64,000 nucleotides of DNA, from contig NZ_CP080525.1 in assembly GCF_024746815.1 (NCBI RefSeq), positions 3,528,501 to 3,592,500 on the forward strand. The letters are read 5' to 3'. The position numbers were made by a program, and so were the translations under genes. Under the pieces are notes generated by a model. It ran no database searches. It saw only the letters and a program-made list of their open reading frames with translations, and was not told where the DNA came from. The DNA comes from Mesorhizobium sp. AR07 (lineage in GTDB: Bacteria > Pseudomonadota > Alphaproteobacteria > Rhizobiales > Rhizobiaceae). Position 1 is the first letter of the stretch. Each line of letters begins with the position of its first letter. Shown here one piece after another: positions 26,385 to 34,465 of the stretch.

Positions 26385-27548
26385 ATGCCAATCCTGAACC
26401 GTGCCGCCGAAATGCAGGACGAGGTTGCCGGCTGGCGCCAGCATCTGCACCAGACGCCAGAACTGAACTTCGACGTCTTCAAGACCGCCGCCTTCGTCAC
26501 CGAGAAGCTGAAAGCCTTCGGTTGCGACGACGTGGTCACCGGCCTCGGCAAGACCGGCGTCGTCGGCATCATCCGCGGCCGCCAGGGCGAAGGCCCCACC
26601 ATCGGCCTGCGCGCCGACATGGACGCGCTGCCGCTCAACGAAATCAGCGGCAAGCCCTACGCCTCGACCGTTCCCGGCAAGATGCATGCCTGCGGCCATG
26701 ACGGCCACACGGCGATGCTTCTGGGCGCCGCCAAGTACCTCGCCGAGACACGCAACTTCACCGGTTCGGTGGCGGTGATCTTCCAGCCGGCAGAGGAAGG
26801 TGGCGGCGGCGGCAACGAGATGGTCAAGGACGGCATGATGGAGCGCTTCGACATCTCCAAGGTGTTCGGCATGCACAACATGCCGGGCCTGCCTGTCGGG
26901 CAGTTCGCCATTCGCCCAGGTCCGATCATGGCGGCGACGGCCGAATTCACCATCACCGTGCGCGGCAAGGGCGGCCATGCGGCCATGCCGCACGGCACGA
27001 TCGACCCGATCGTCATCACCAGCCAGCTGGTCGGCGCCTTGCAGACGATCGCCTCGCGCAGCACCGACCCGGTCGAGGCCGTGGTGGTGTCGGTCACCAT
27101 GTTCCACGCCGGCGATGCCTACAACATCATCCCGGAGACGGCCGAAATCGCCGGCACCGTGCGCACCTTGCGCAAGGAAATCGCCAAGAAATCAGAAGAG
27201 CGCATCCGCACCATCTGCGAAGGACTGGCAACCGCGTTCGGCGCCAGGATCGAGGTCGATTATCAGGCAAATTACCCCGTCACCTTCAACCACGCGGAAG
27301 AGACGGTGTTTGCCAGCGACGTCGCGGCAGGTGTCGCCGGCGACGCCCAAGTGCACCGCGGCATCCAGCCGGTGATGGGCGGCGAGGACTTCTCCTACAT
27401 GCTCGAAGCCCGCCCCGGCGCCTTCATCTTCATCGGCAATGGCGACACCGCCGGCCTCCACCATCCGGCCTACGACTTCAACGACGAGGTCATCCCGCAC
27501 GGCATGAGCTATTGGGTCAAGCTGGCGGAAACCGCACTCGCTGCCTGA
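26385..27548 (+). CDS. M20 family aminoacylase / amidohydrolase (HipO-like)
   Basis: The 387-residue metallopeptidase shows the M20D metal sites: IGLRADMDALPLNE, GKMHACGHDGHTAMLLGAAK, FQPAEEGGGGGNEM and a C-terminal HHPAYDFNDE. Such enzymes hydrolyse N-acyl amino acids or hippurate. There is no signal peptide, so it is cytoplasmic. A GC-rich hairpin follows before the tRNA gene. Confidence 0.92.
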   Translation: MPILNRAAEMQDEVAGWRQHLHQTPELNFDVFKTAAFVTEKLKAFGCDDVVTGLGKTGVVGIIRGRQGEGPTIGLRADMDALPLNEISGKPYASTVPGKMHACGHDGHTAMLLGAAKYLAETRNFTGSVAVIFQPAEEGGGGGNEMVKDGMMERFDISKVFGMHNMPGLPVGQFAIRPGPIMAATAEFTITVRGKGGHAAMPHGTIDPIVITSQLVGALQTIASRSTDPVEAVVVSVTMFHAGDAYNIIPETAEIAGTVRTLRKEIAKKSEERIRTICEGLATAFGARIEVDYQANYPVTFNHAEETVFASDVAAGVAGDAQVHRGIQPVMGGEDFSYMLEARPGAFIFIGNGDTAGLHHPAYDFNDEVIPHGMSYWVKLAETALAA

Positions 27549-27560
27549 CCATCAGCTCCA

Positions 27561-27589
27561 AGGGCCGGTCGAATTGCGTTCGGCCGGCC
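27561..27589 (+). terminator. Hairpin terminator after the M20 gene
   Basis: GGCCGG-T-CGAA and TTCG-G-CCGGCC form a stable hairpin 13 bases past the stop codon, with a short TCTTGG tail. A rho-independent function is likely but the T-run is weak. Confidence 0.5.
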
Positions 27590-27631
27590 TCTTGGCGAAA
27601 CGATCCGAAGCGGCTATGTGTCGGGCCGCGT

Positions 27632-27708
27632 GGTCCCGTAGCTCAGTAGGATAGAGCGGCAGATTCCTAATCTGTAGGTCACAGGTTCGATTCCTGTCGG
27701 GATCACCA
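27632..27708 (+). tRNA. tRNA-Arg (anticodon CCU)
   Basis: The 77-base sequence folds as a full cloverleaf. The acceptor GGTCCCG pairs with CGGGATC (one G-U pair), the D-arm starts TAGCTCAGTAGG, the anticodon stem GCAGA/TCTGT encloses the loop TTCCTAA with anticodon CCT at 27666-27668, the T-arm is ACAGG-TTCGATT-CCTGT, and CCA is encoded. It reads AGG codons. It marks the border between the dense core block and the gene-poor accessory block, as tRNA genes used for island insertion often do, although no integrase is adjacent. Confidence 0.96.
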
Positions 27709-28071
27709 TGCTTTTCAATGACTTATACAGCATTTTGCCGTGCTTTTTTGCGAACTACCGGAAGCAAATAGTACGGCGAATTTCGTAGACCTACAGACTT
27801 TTGGCACACATATTCAAGGACGAAGCGGCCAAGCACTGCGATGCGCAAATTGAGGTAGGGCATCGAGTGTTACCAATCACGTCTGCCGGTTTTTCGACGT
27901 ACCGAAACTGCGGACGGAAGCCGCAACCGCCCCTCAGCATGGACGTCTCCTGGCCGCCGCAGGTTCAAATCACTGCCCAGCAACCAACGATTTTTGTGTT
28001 TAGTGGGATGCACTCTGCTTGCTTGTTATGGCGGCGGGATCGATCGTCGGGACTTTCATCGGCGTAGCGGG
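27709..28071. other. Gene-free region downstream of tRNA-Arg
   Basis: This stretch is less GC-rich than its left neighbour. I see no protein with coding character, no integrase, and no copy of the tRNA 3' end. An open frame from about 27801 has no recognisable content. Confidence 0.4.
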
Positions 28072-28428
28072 CTACTTATAGAACCAGCGATTGCCACTAG
28101 ACCCACTGGGGTTGAGGGTGAGACCAAGCAGCAGACCCATTGCAGCGCCGAGAATGAAGGCGGTTGACACTGTACCCGGGTTGTCTTGGACGGCTCCGGA
28201 AACAGATTGCGCCCCGGTCCGAAGCGCCTGAGCTGTACGGCCCGCCTGATCGGCAGCGCTATAATACCATCCTGTGGCTTCCTCGCCGACCTCTGCTGCG
28301 CGCTCAGCAAGCGTTCGATTGATCTTGTTGATCTCGCGCTTCAACTGAGCAACCTGCTTCTCCAAGGCTTCCTGAGCTTCGCGCTGCGTCAGCCTCGGTG
28401 TCGTGGCGTCATTTGGGTCATCAGCCAT
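28072..28428 (-). CDS. DUF883-like membrane-anchored protein
   Basis: The 118-residue protein starts MADDPNDATTPRLTQREAQE, has a coiled coil (EKQVAQLKREINKINRTLAE) and ends with one hydrophobic, glycine-rich segment (AFILGAAMGLLLGLTLNP). This is the layout of the ElaB/YqjD/YgaM group (DUF883), inner-membrane proteins linked to stationary phase and ribosome association in E. coli. I chose ATG 28428 over an ATG 12 codons upstream because the EcfG -10 element ends just before that codon. The stress promoter at 28455-28482 drives it. Confidence 0.8.
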   Translation of the reverse strand: MADDPNDATTPRLTQREAQEALEKQVAQLKREINKINRTLAERAAEVGEEATGWYYSAADQAGRTAQALRTGAQSVSGAVQDNPGTVSTAFILGAAMGLLLGLTLNPSGSSGNRWFYK

Positions 28429-28454
28429 CTTCAGACTCCTTGATTGTGAACCCT

Positions 28455-28482
28455 CAACGGCCAACGGCTGCGTAAGGTTCCT
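28455..28482 (-). promoter_or_regulatory. EcfG-type general-stress promoter for the DUF883-like gene
   Basis: On the minus strand, -35 GGAAC (28482-28478) is followed after 17 bases by CGTTGA (28460-28455). This is the full alphaproteobacterial sigma-EcfG consensus GGAAC-N16/17-CGTT. It lies about 27 bases before ATG 28428. Confidence 0.75.
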
Positions 28483-28612
28483 AAGAGAGAAAATGCCCGC
28501 ACTGCAGGGGACTGGCGTCCGGTTCAGCCGGCGCCTTTCTGGCAGCCTCAGCGGGCGGCGCCGGCTTTTTCCTCGACCGTCTCAGTATTCCGGTCGACTT
28601 TGCCGCAGGGCT

Positions 28613-28636
28613 CGTAAACGACAATTGTCGTTTACG
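28613..28636. promoter_or_regulatory. 24-bp perfect palindrome, candidate operator
   Basis: CGTAAACGACAA followed by its exact complement TTGTCGTTTACG forms a loopless palindrome without a T-run. This is the shape of a dimeric repressor site and not of a terminator. It lies between the divergently transcribed DUF883-like gene and the small gene at 28756. No regulator gene is adjacent. Confidence 0.5.
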
Positions 28637-28755
28637 TTAGCTCGCTCATGGATGCGGTTGGCTGCTTGGCGCCATCCACCCGCAGCCGGTCCGGGGTACG
28701 GAACCGTCGCCCTGCCGCGTTGATTACATCGCCGTCGGTCAGGGAGATCAAACAA

Positions 28756-28872
28756 ATGACTGTCATACGGACTATCCAACCAACGGAGCCGTATGCGATT
28801 GCTGCGCGGCATGGCCGAGCGATCCTAAATGATGACTATGAGCTAGTGGCAGAAAGAAGTCGTTTTGGCTAA
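28756..28872 (+). CDS. Small hypothetical protein (38 aa)
   Basis: ATG 28756 is preceded by AGGGAGATC at a good distance and opens a 38-codon frame beginning MTVIRTIQPTEPYAIAARHG and ending with ERSRFG. It has no membrane segment and no recognisable domain. The coding case rests on the ribosome site and composition. The perfect palindrome at 28613-28636 lies upstream. Confidence 0.45.
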   Translation: MTVIRTIQPTEPYAIAARHGRAILNDDYELVAERSRFG

Positions 28873-29023
28873 AAGATCGCCGTCAGCAAGCTCGCCATAA
28901 CCTAAGCCAGACCGCGGCTAGGCGAACGGCAAGCGGCAGGAAGTAGAATTGAGCGATCAGATCAGCAGTATAGACGAATGCCGACCAGCGCCCCCGCAGG
29001 GCGCGGCGATTCAGATTTGGTGG

Positions 29024-30082
29024 TTACTCAGCAACCTTGCCAAGAGTATCGGCAACCACGGCCCCTCGCTGACCCATCGGCAGTGGCGGCCCAGTGGTTG
29101 AATCGCGCGATGTCTGATGTTCCATTTCAGCGTTGATCGCGGCGCCGACAATGAGAATGACGACCGAAATCCAGGTCCACATCATTAAGCCGACCACGGC
29201 GCCTAATGATCCGTATGTTACGTTGTAATTGGCGAAATGCTGCAGATAGAAAGAGAACAGCCACGACGCGACCAACCAGACCAGCGTTGCCATCACGGCA
29301 CCCCAACTCAGCCAGCGCCATTTGGCTTTCGCCCGGCTCGGGCCGAACCGATAAATGAGCGATATCCCGGTGAGTACGGCCAGCATGAGAATCGGCCACC
29401 GCCCTAAAACGAAGAGCACTTCTGCCCATTTGTCGAGATGCAGGTACGACAAGACGACGGGAACCACCCCGACGGCAAGGAGCAAAACGATGCCGATCAT
29501 TAAGGCACCCATGGTGAAGCCGATCGACATGATGTTTAGTCTGAGAAAGCTGCGTTTTTCAGTCTCCGCGTAGGCGATGTTCATGGCGTCGAAAAGCGCT
29601 TTGATACCGCTGTTGGCGCTCCACAATGCAATAGACAGGCCGACGAAAAACCCTACGCCAAGAGCGCTGGTGTTCTGATGTGCCAACGCTTGCAGTTGCT
29701 GACGAATGAGATCGAGTCCGGTCGAAGGAAGCAAGCCGGCGAGATAGGAAACGTGATCGGCTACGGTTACTGGATCGGCTACAAACCCGTATAAAGACAT
29801 AAAGGCCGCTAAAGCGGGAAACAGAGCAAGCAGCATGTAGAAAGTGGCACCAGCGGCCACGAGCAGCATGCGATCCTTGTTGAATTCCTCCCACACGCGC
29901 CAAGCGATATCCTTCCAACCTAGAGCAGGAATCTGGGATGGCCATTCAGCCTCCCTGCCTCGCTCTTGCCCGACCTCACCTGCAGTCGTTAAGCGAGCCT
30001 TGGACGAATTTGCCGCGTGGCGTTCCGCCTCCCTGTCAATAAGAGATTTGCCTTCTGTGTGCTTAGGTGGTTTTGCTGGCAT
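29024..30082 (-). CDS. YihY/BrkB family inner-membrane protein
   Basis: The 352-residue protein has a hydrophilic N-terminus (about 70 residues), then the YihY core with about six membrane segments: KDRMLLVAAGATFYMLLALF, ALGVGFFVGLSIALWSANSG, IGFTMGALMIGIVLLLAVG and MMWTWISVVILIVGAAINAE. The family was once called ribonuclease BN in error; the function is unknown, possibly transport. A strong EcfG promoter lies 127 bases upstream, marking it as a stress gene. Confidence 0.92.
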   Translation of the reverse strand: MPAKPPKHTEGKSLIDREAERHAANSSKARLTTAGEVGQERGREAEWPSQIPALGWKDIAWRVWEEFNKDRMLLVAAGATFYMLLALFPALAAFMSLYGFVADPVTVADHVSYLAGLLPSTGLDLIRQQLQALAHQNTSALGVGFFVGLSIALWSANSGIKALFDAMNIAYAETEKRSFLRLNIMSIGFTMGALMIGIVLLLAVGVVPVVLSYLHLDKWAEVLFVLGRWPILMLAVLTGISLIYRFGPSRAKAKWRWLSWGAVMATLVWLVASWLFSFYLQHFANYNVTYGSLGAVVGLMMWTWISVVILIVGAAINAEMEHQTSRDSTTGPPLPMGQRGAVVADTLGKVAE

Positions 30083-30208
30083 TTCGAACAGTTCGCATCG
30101 TCCATTAATCGGAGTTTGATCTTCGACATTGCACCGGCCTTAGCGCAGATGGCGCGGTGACCGAATGGGAGGCTGCTAGGGTGTCCTGAATAATTTCCAC
30201 TACGATGT

Positions 30209-30234
30209 AACGCGTCAAAATCCACCGAAGTTCC
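30209..30234 (-). promoter_or_regulatory. EcfG-type promoter for the yihY-like gene
   Basis: On the minus strand GGAAC (30234-30230) is followed after 17 bases by CGTT (30212-30209), an exact match to the EcfG consensus. The leader to ATG 30082 would be about 120 bases. Confidence 0.72.
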
Positions 30235-30570
30235 AGGAATGAGACGTGGGTTCGTACCTTGATAGGATGGAATGTGCCGCCAAGGCGGACGATAACCTAA
30301 ACCTAACTGGTCGAACGCATGGAGTGTCGCGCTTCTGGTAGCCACAGCAAGAAAATCCGAAATCGATCGCCGCGTTATCCCGGGCTTACGACTTCTCTGA
30401 CTGGGATGGTGTGGAGTGCGAACGAGCTTTGGAACATTAGTGGTTTTGGACTGTTGAGGTAGTTCTTCGGGTGCCGCTTCTTGGCGTAGGAAGCGGGGCA
30501 AAGGAATCCATTGGCCCGCCGTGCCATCGGTCCTCATTTGGCGGGCTCGCTGAGCAGAAAGGGAGAGATG

Positions 30571-30645
30571 ATGAATCGTATTATTTGGGTTGTTGGCGCG
30601 ATCGTAATTGTCCTTTTTATCTTAGGCTTCCTAGGACTGCGATAA
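30571..30645 (+). CDS. Very small single-pass membrane protein (24-25 aa)
   Basis: After AAAGGGAGAG there are two consecutive ATGs (30568 and 30571), followed by NRIIWVVGAIVIVLFILGFL and the end GLR before a TAA at 30643. The product is one membrane helix with charged ends. Similar 24-residue proteins are found in rhizobial genomes. A GGAAC at 30431 is followed after 16 bases by TGTT, a weak EcfG candidate. Confidence 0.55.
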   Translation: MNRIIWVVGAIVIVLFILGFLGLR

Positions 30646-30894
30646 CCCTGCAGGATACGCCGTCCGCGGCAGCGCGGTCACGCTGCACTTGACTTGCACC
30701 TCCTGCCAACGTCGCCTTTGGGGAGGGCAAGCAGCTTTGTGCTTTCAAAGTCGCTGGCGTCTTCGGATTATTGGATCCTCACCTTGGCGCAGCACCTGAC
30801 GCTCCGGCGAGTCTCAATTACCAATCCAGATGCCCATCCGCCCATACGACGCATATTTGCTTCGGACGCAGCCGCAACCGTTGGCTTATCCGCA

Positions 30895-31509
30895 TCAGAT
30901 CACCGTGTCCGTCCAGCGCACGATATCCTTCGCCGCCTCGCCGAAGGCGCTGTCCAGCGCGTTGACATAGGCCGGATTGCCACTGCCCGAGACAGGGGCC
31001 GAAGCGGTAAAACTCTTCGAGGCGCGCACCTCGCCGTTGCGGTCGTTCAGAATGCGTACGGACAAATTGACCTCGGCATGCTCGCCGCCATTGACGCGGA
31101 CTTCGAAGGAGCGGATCTCGACGATCACCTGATAATCGATCGCCAGCCCCTCGCCCGGCTTGCCGACGCCGGCAAAGCTGCCGGAGCGCTGAAAAGTCTC
31201 GGCCAGTCGCGCCTGCACGATCAGCGGCAGCCGGTCGGCCCATTGCGCGCCCTTGAGATACCGGATCGAGCGATCAGACGGCTTGATGACGATGTTCTGG
31301 CTGTCCAGCGCCTTGAGCGCGGAAGGCTGGGCGATCAGAATCTGGCGGCGGCTGTGGCCATGCGCATCGATCGAGGGGGCGGACAGATCGAACGTGTCCA
31401 GCGGCGCGGGTTTGCCTCCCAACGCCGCGCAACCGGCGAGCGCAAGCGCAAGCAACGCCAAACTAGCTTTCAGGGCGTCCGATTTCACCCCAAGCGATTT
31501 CACACGCAA
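30895..31509 (-). CDS. ABC-type transport auxiliary lipoprotein (PqiC/MlaB-system type)
   Basis: The 204-residue protein has a lipoprotein signal (ALLALALAGCAALGG) and the ABC_trans_aux domain (DTFDLSAPSIDAHG; DSQNIVIKPSDRSIRYLKGA; ADRLPLIVQARLAETFQRSG). In other genomes this lipoprotein follows an MlaE permease, an ATPase and an MCE protein, which move lipids across the envelope. Here those partners are absent, so it is an orphan. A broken partial copy lies at 34890-35200. Confidence 0.82.
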   Translation of the reverse strand: MRVKSLGVKSDALKASLALLALALAGCAALGGKPAPLDTFDLSAPSIDAHGHSRRQILIAQPSALKALDSQNIVIKPSDRSIRYLKGAQWADRLPLIVQARLAETFQRSGSFAGVGKPGEGLAIDYQVIVEIRSFEVRVNGGEHAEVNLSVRILNDRNGEVRASKSFTASAPVSGSGNPAYVNALDSAFGEAAKDIVRWTDTVI

Positions 31510-31546
31510 TCACCCTTATTCCCAATATTTCTAAACCTGACAAACC

Positions 31547-31571
31547 GGAACAAAGCAACACAGCCCGCGTT
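31547..31571 (+). promoter_or_regulatory. EcfG-type promoter for the DUF2062 gene
   Basis: GGAAC (31547-31551) is followed after 16 bases by CGTT (31568-31571). The start codon GTG 31639 lies about 68 bases downstream. Exact consensus match. Confidence 0.72.
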
Positions 31572-31638
31572 TTTTCTGCCTACTGCGATTACATTCCGAC
31601 GGACAAGTCCCGCAGCGTTGGCGGAGTTAGGAACGAGA

Positions 31639-32250
31639 GTGCTCTTTCGACGCCGGAACCCTGATGGTTTCTTCGAGCGCTTACGCACCTATATGTGGCC
31701 GCGCAGTTCCTTCTCGCGCTCGCTCCAGTACTTTTCAAAGCGCATCCTGCGGCTGAACGCCACTCCACACGCCGTGGCGGCTGGGGTCGCAGCGGGGGTC
31801 TTCGCCTCATTCTTCCCGGTTGGTTTCCATTTCGCCATTGCCGCCGTCCTGTGCTGGCTGATCGCAGGAAACCTGGCGGCGGCCGCACTTGGCGCAGTTG
31901 TGTTCGGCAATCCGTTGACGTTTCCCCTGTTGTGGGGTGCCTCCTGGGAGACCGGCAAGGTCATTTTGCACGACCGTGTGCCAAGTCACGGCCCGCCTGC
32001 GCATCTGAGCGAGATGTTGCATACCCTTTCGTTTTCGCAATTGTGGGGACCGGTGCTCAAGCCGATGCTGATCGGCGCGGTGCCGCTTGGGTTGATCTTT
32101 GGCCTGTTGTTCTATGGCATCACGCGCTGGGGCATGACTGCTTTCCGCGAACAGAGGCGCAAACGGCTGTCCGAAAAGGCGAGTCGGCTTCTTCAGCAAG
32201 AAGACAACGCAATACTCCCCACTCTCCCTAGGCCGCCTGAAAGGCTATGA
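31639..32250 (+). CDS. DUF2062 domain-containing membrane protein
   Basis: The 203-residue protein starts at GTG 31639 (VLFRRRNPDGFFERLRTYMW) after GGAGTTAGG. It has DUF2062 features: ATPHAVAAGVAAGVFASFFP, HFAIAAVLCWLIAGNLAAAA, and AVVFGNPLTFPLLWGASWET, with three or four membrane segments. The open frame reaches far upstream, but this part overlaps the divergent lipoprotein gene. The function is unknown. The upstream EcfG promoter suggests stress induction. Confidence 0.85.
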   Translation: MLFRRRNPDGFFERLRTYMWPRSSFSRSLQYFSKRILRLNATPHAVAAGVAAGVFASFFPVGFHFAIAAVLCWLIAGNLAAAALGAVVFGNPLTFPLLWGASWETGKVILHDRVPSHGPPAHLSEMLHTLSFSQLWGPVLKPMLIGAVPLGLIFGLLFYGITRWGMTAFREQRRKRLSEKASRLLQQEDNAILPTLPRPPERL

Positions 32251-32378
32251 TGGAAGAGGCCCGCGCCGGCTTGATGCAGGAAAGCCGCGACGAGGCCCTT
32301 GCTAAGGCGCATGACGATTTCTGCGAGATGACCAGACCGCTCGTGCCTCGCGAGAGTTCGCGAAGACTGGCTTTGGTC

Positions 32379-32654
32379 TTAAACCCTATCGAAGGTGAAG
32401 GATGTCAGAAGCGTAGTGACGAAATTACTGGCCTTTTCCTTGACGAGCAGCTCAGTCCATTCGTCCGTGCCTCGGAGCATGAGGCCAGTGTAGATGCTGT
32501 CCACCGCAGCCTCTTCTATGCGCTTGATATGCGACTTGAACACCGTTTCGTCGCCCGTCCTGTAAATATCCCGCACGACCATTCGCAGGATTTCCTGGAT
32601 GGCGATCTGCCATGCGGTATTGATAGTCTGAAGCTCGCTCGTTGTTTCGGTCAT
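32379..32654 (-). CDS. Hypothetical protein (91 aa)
   Basis: From ATG 32652-32654 the product begins MTETTSELQTINTAWQIAIQ and continues with a helical, amphipathic sequence (EILRMVVRDIYRTGDETVFK). It has no signal or membrane segment. An ATG 11 codons upstream is also possible. I do not recognise the family. It lies opposite and downstream of the DUF2062 gene. Confidence 0.55.
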   Translation of the reverse strand: MTETTSELQTINTAWQIAIQEILRMVVRDIYRTGDETVFKSHIKRIEEAAVDSIYTGLMLRGTDEWTELLVKEKASNFVTTLLTSFTFDRV

Positions 32655-32737
32655 CCAGATCTCCTTGATCTTGACGGCCATCGACAAGAGGCGGCATACA
32701 CGCGCAAATTAGTGGGTCGGTTGGCCGGACATAGAAA

Positions 32738-32762
32738 AGGTCAGGCAAACTTTGCCTGACCT
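32738..32762 (-). terminator. Rho-independent terminator of the cspA-like gene
   Basis: AGGTCAGGCAAA and TTTGCCTGACCT form a 12-bp stem around one base; on the minus strand the stem is followed by TTTTC. It is placed 62 bases after the end of the cspA-like frame, in the right direction for that gene. Confidence 0.7.
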
Positions 32763-32823
32763 CGCTTGGTCTCATGCTTTCAACAGTGCCAGTACATCCG
32801 TGGTCAAAGGAAAGCTGAACCGA

Positions 32824-33034
32824 TCAGACGGCCTGCAGGTTGCAGGCCGACATTTTGCCCGACTTATTGTCGCGCTCCATTTCATAGCCGATCTTCTGAC
32901 CTTCGACGATTTCGCGCATTCCAGCGCGTTCGACGGCAGAGATGTGAACGAAAGGCGTCGGCGCCGCCGTTGTCAGGCCGAATGAAGCCGAAGCCCTTGG
33001 TGGAATTGAACCATTTAACTGTGCCAGTGGTCAT
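32824..33034 (-). pseudogene. Cold-shock protein (CspA family) with a one-base frameshift
   Basis: The start MTTGTVKWFNSTKGFGFIRP (RNP1 included) is typical of rhizobial CspA. After GGADAF the frame changes: the homologous reading VHISAVERAGMREIVEGQKI continues in the +1 frame and ends at TGA 32826-32824 with ACNLQAV. The total length is 3n+1, as expected from one extra T within CCTTTCG near 32951. If real, the protein is truncated after RNP1; a sequencing error in this short run is the alternative. The terminator downstream is intact. Confidence 0.8.
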
Positions 33035-33368
33035 GATGAACCCTTTCATAGCAATATTCGACGACGGCAACGCAAGAGCGCTGCCGATTGTGACGATGAC
33101 GATTTTGAAGGGAAGGTTCGTTCAGGGCGCGGTGCCAAACGCGCGATAACCAAAGCTCAGCACGCAATATCGACAGGGTTATTCATGTCCTACCTCAATG
33201 GCGGCGTCAACTTTTGGTTTCGGAAATTGTGCCCTCAACTTTTTGTTGCTCTCTTCGAGAATGCAATCGGCCTCCCAGCCTCAGGACAGCGACTGGGTAG
33301 AGAACGGCGTCTGGATCCACACGGCAGCCATGCAAAATTGTGCATTGCACAATGCCTCGCATCACTCG
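33035..33368. other. Leader of the cspA-like gene and gap before the sRNA
   Basis: This gap should contain the promoter and long 5' leader of the cspA-like gene (minus strand) and the promoter of the sRNA (plus strand). Open frames on the plus strand cross the sRNA hairpins and are not credible. No EcfG-type box is seen. Confidence 0.4.
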
Positions 33369-33493
33369 ATGTTACCCGGGTCGGCCATCTACTCCTCCCA
33401 GATGCGATGCCGATGCAAAGTGAGCCACACCTCCTCCCGTGGTAAGCTTGATATAGAAACCCGCTGCCACCTCCTCCCGGCAGCGGGTTTTTC
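33369..33493 (+). ncRNA. Trans-acting sRNA resembling the alpha-r14 family (NfeR1-like), three anti-SD loops
   Basis: Three successive hairpins carry almost the same pyrimidine loop: CATCT-ACTCCTCCC-AGATG (33386-33404), CCAC-ACCTCCTCCC-GTGG (33425-33442), and AAACCCGCTGCC-ACCTCCTCCC-GGCAGCGGGTTT followed by TT (33457-33493), the last being a classical rho-independent terminator. Repeated CTCCTCCC loops complementary to the Shine-Dalgarno are the known mark of the rhizobial alpha-r14 sRNAs (Smr14C/NfeR1), which are of about this length. The 5' end is estimated. It would pair with ribosome sites of many mRNAs. Confidence 0.75.
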
Positions 33494-33686
33494 ATGCCAT
33501 AAGGACGGCCCGACTAGGCAATTGCGCTCTCGAGAGCCAATGCCCAAATCCGGATCATATTCCCCGATTTCGTAACTGCTGGAGGGCTTTAAACGCTCCG
33601 CAGCTGTTCGTGACCGCCGCCTATCAGGAGTGGACGTCGGGCGGTGACGGATCTTCTGGAGCGCGGCCTGGACTGTCCAAAGCCGC

Positions 33687-34061
33687 ATGATCACGCTGCG
33701 CTCGCCGGATCTTTGTGCGACCTTCTCTCAACCAAAGCGCAATAGTAATCAGCGCTCGGGTATGGATAAGCTCGACGTAGCGTCGCTCGACAATTACGAG
33801 GTGCATCTCTCCGACAAGGTGCAGTTCCTGCTCGACGCTATGGTTGGATTAATCGGCATTGCACAAAACGACATCTTCAAAATCCTCACCATCGTCTCGA
33901 TCGTCGGCATTCCTCCAACCTTGATGGCGAGCATCTACGGCATGAATTTCAAGAGCATGCCCGAATACGACTGGGCTTTCGGCTATCCCTATGGTTTGCG
34001 GATGATCGCTCTCAGCGCAGTTATTCCGCTGGCGTGGTTCAAATGGCGGGGTTGGTTCTAG
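33687..34061 (+). pseudogene. C-terminal remnant of a CorA magnesium transporter
   Basis: The last 90 codons match the CorA C-terminus: SDKVQFLLDAMVGLIGIAQN, FKILTIVSIVGIPPTLMASI and the pore-mouth signature YGMNF, followed by the second membrane helix (MIALSAVIPLAWFKWRGWF). The roughly 200-residue cytoplasmic domain is missing; upstream sequence (33500-33780) has no CorA similarity. Both membrane helices remain, but no funnel could form. Confidence 0.75.
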
Positions 34062-34465
34062 GGCCCCTTTGGTGCGGAGGGAGAGCCCAAGGCTCGGTCC
34101 GCAGGGCGACATGGATTCTCGTTGAGGATCTCGCCTGCGGCCCACATGACACGGTTCAGCAGCAAGTTTCCGGTCATCAATCGTCGTAAGCTGGAACCAA
34201 AAGGCCTGCGCGATCTGCACATCCGGCGAGCCACTTGGTGGCGCGTCTCGCCGTGCTTCGAAAGTGAACGACCGCAACGGGAGTGGGTAGCGGTCGCAAT
34301 CGGTGACCATGTTATCGACCGTCCTATTGGTTGGGTCGCCGCGCGGCGGTCGCGTCGAACCACAGACGCGCTTTGGCTTTCGTGGGGATAGAGGATCGGC
34401 TATGGAACTAGTCGCTGGTGGTAGACACGAATCGCGCTGCGAAAACCAGGGCCCGGAGGATCACC
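34062..34465. other. Gap between corA remnant and glsB-like gene
   Basis: No gene is convincing here. A plus-strand open frame (34122-34391) and a minus-strand one lack ribosome sites and recognisable content. GGAAC at about 34405 is not followed by CGTT at the EcfG distance. Confidence 0.35.

Noticed and set aside
28700..28721. GGAAC...CGTT upstream of the 38-aa gene at 28756
   Set aside because: The spacer is 13 bases, three short of the EcfG minimum, so it is not counted as a promoter.
33185..33575. Two overlapping plus-strand frames across the sRNA region
   Set aside because: They run through the three hairpins and the terminator, which explain the sequence better as untranslated RNA.
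34122..34391. An 89-codon plus-strand frame between corA remnant and glsB-like gene
   Set aside because: It has no ribosome site or recognisable content and starts with a non-ATG codon.
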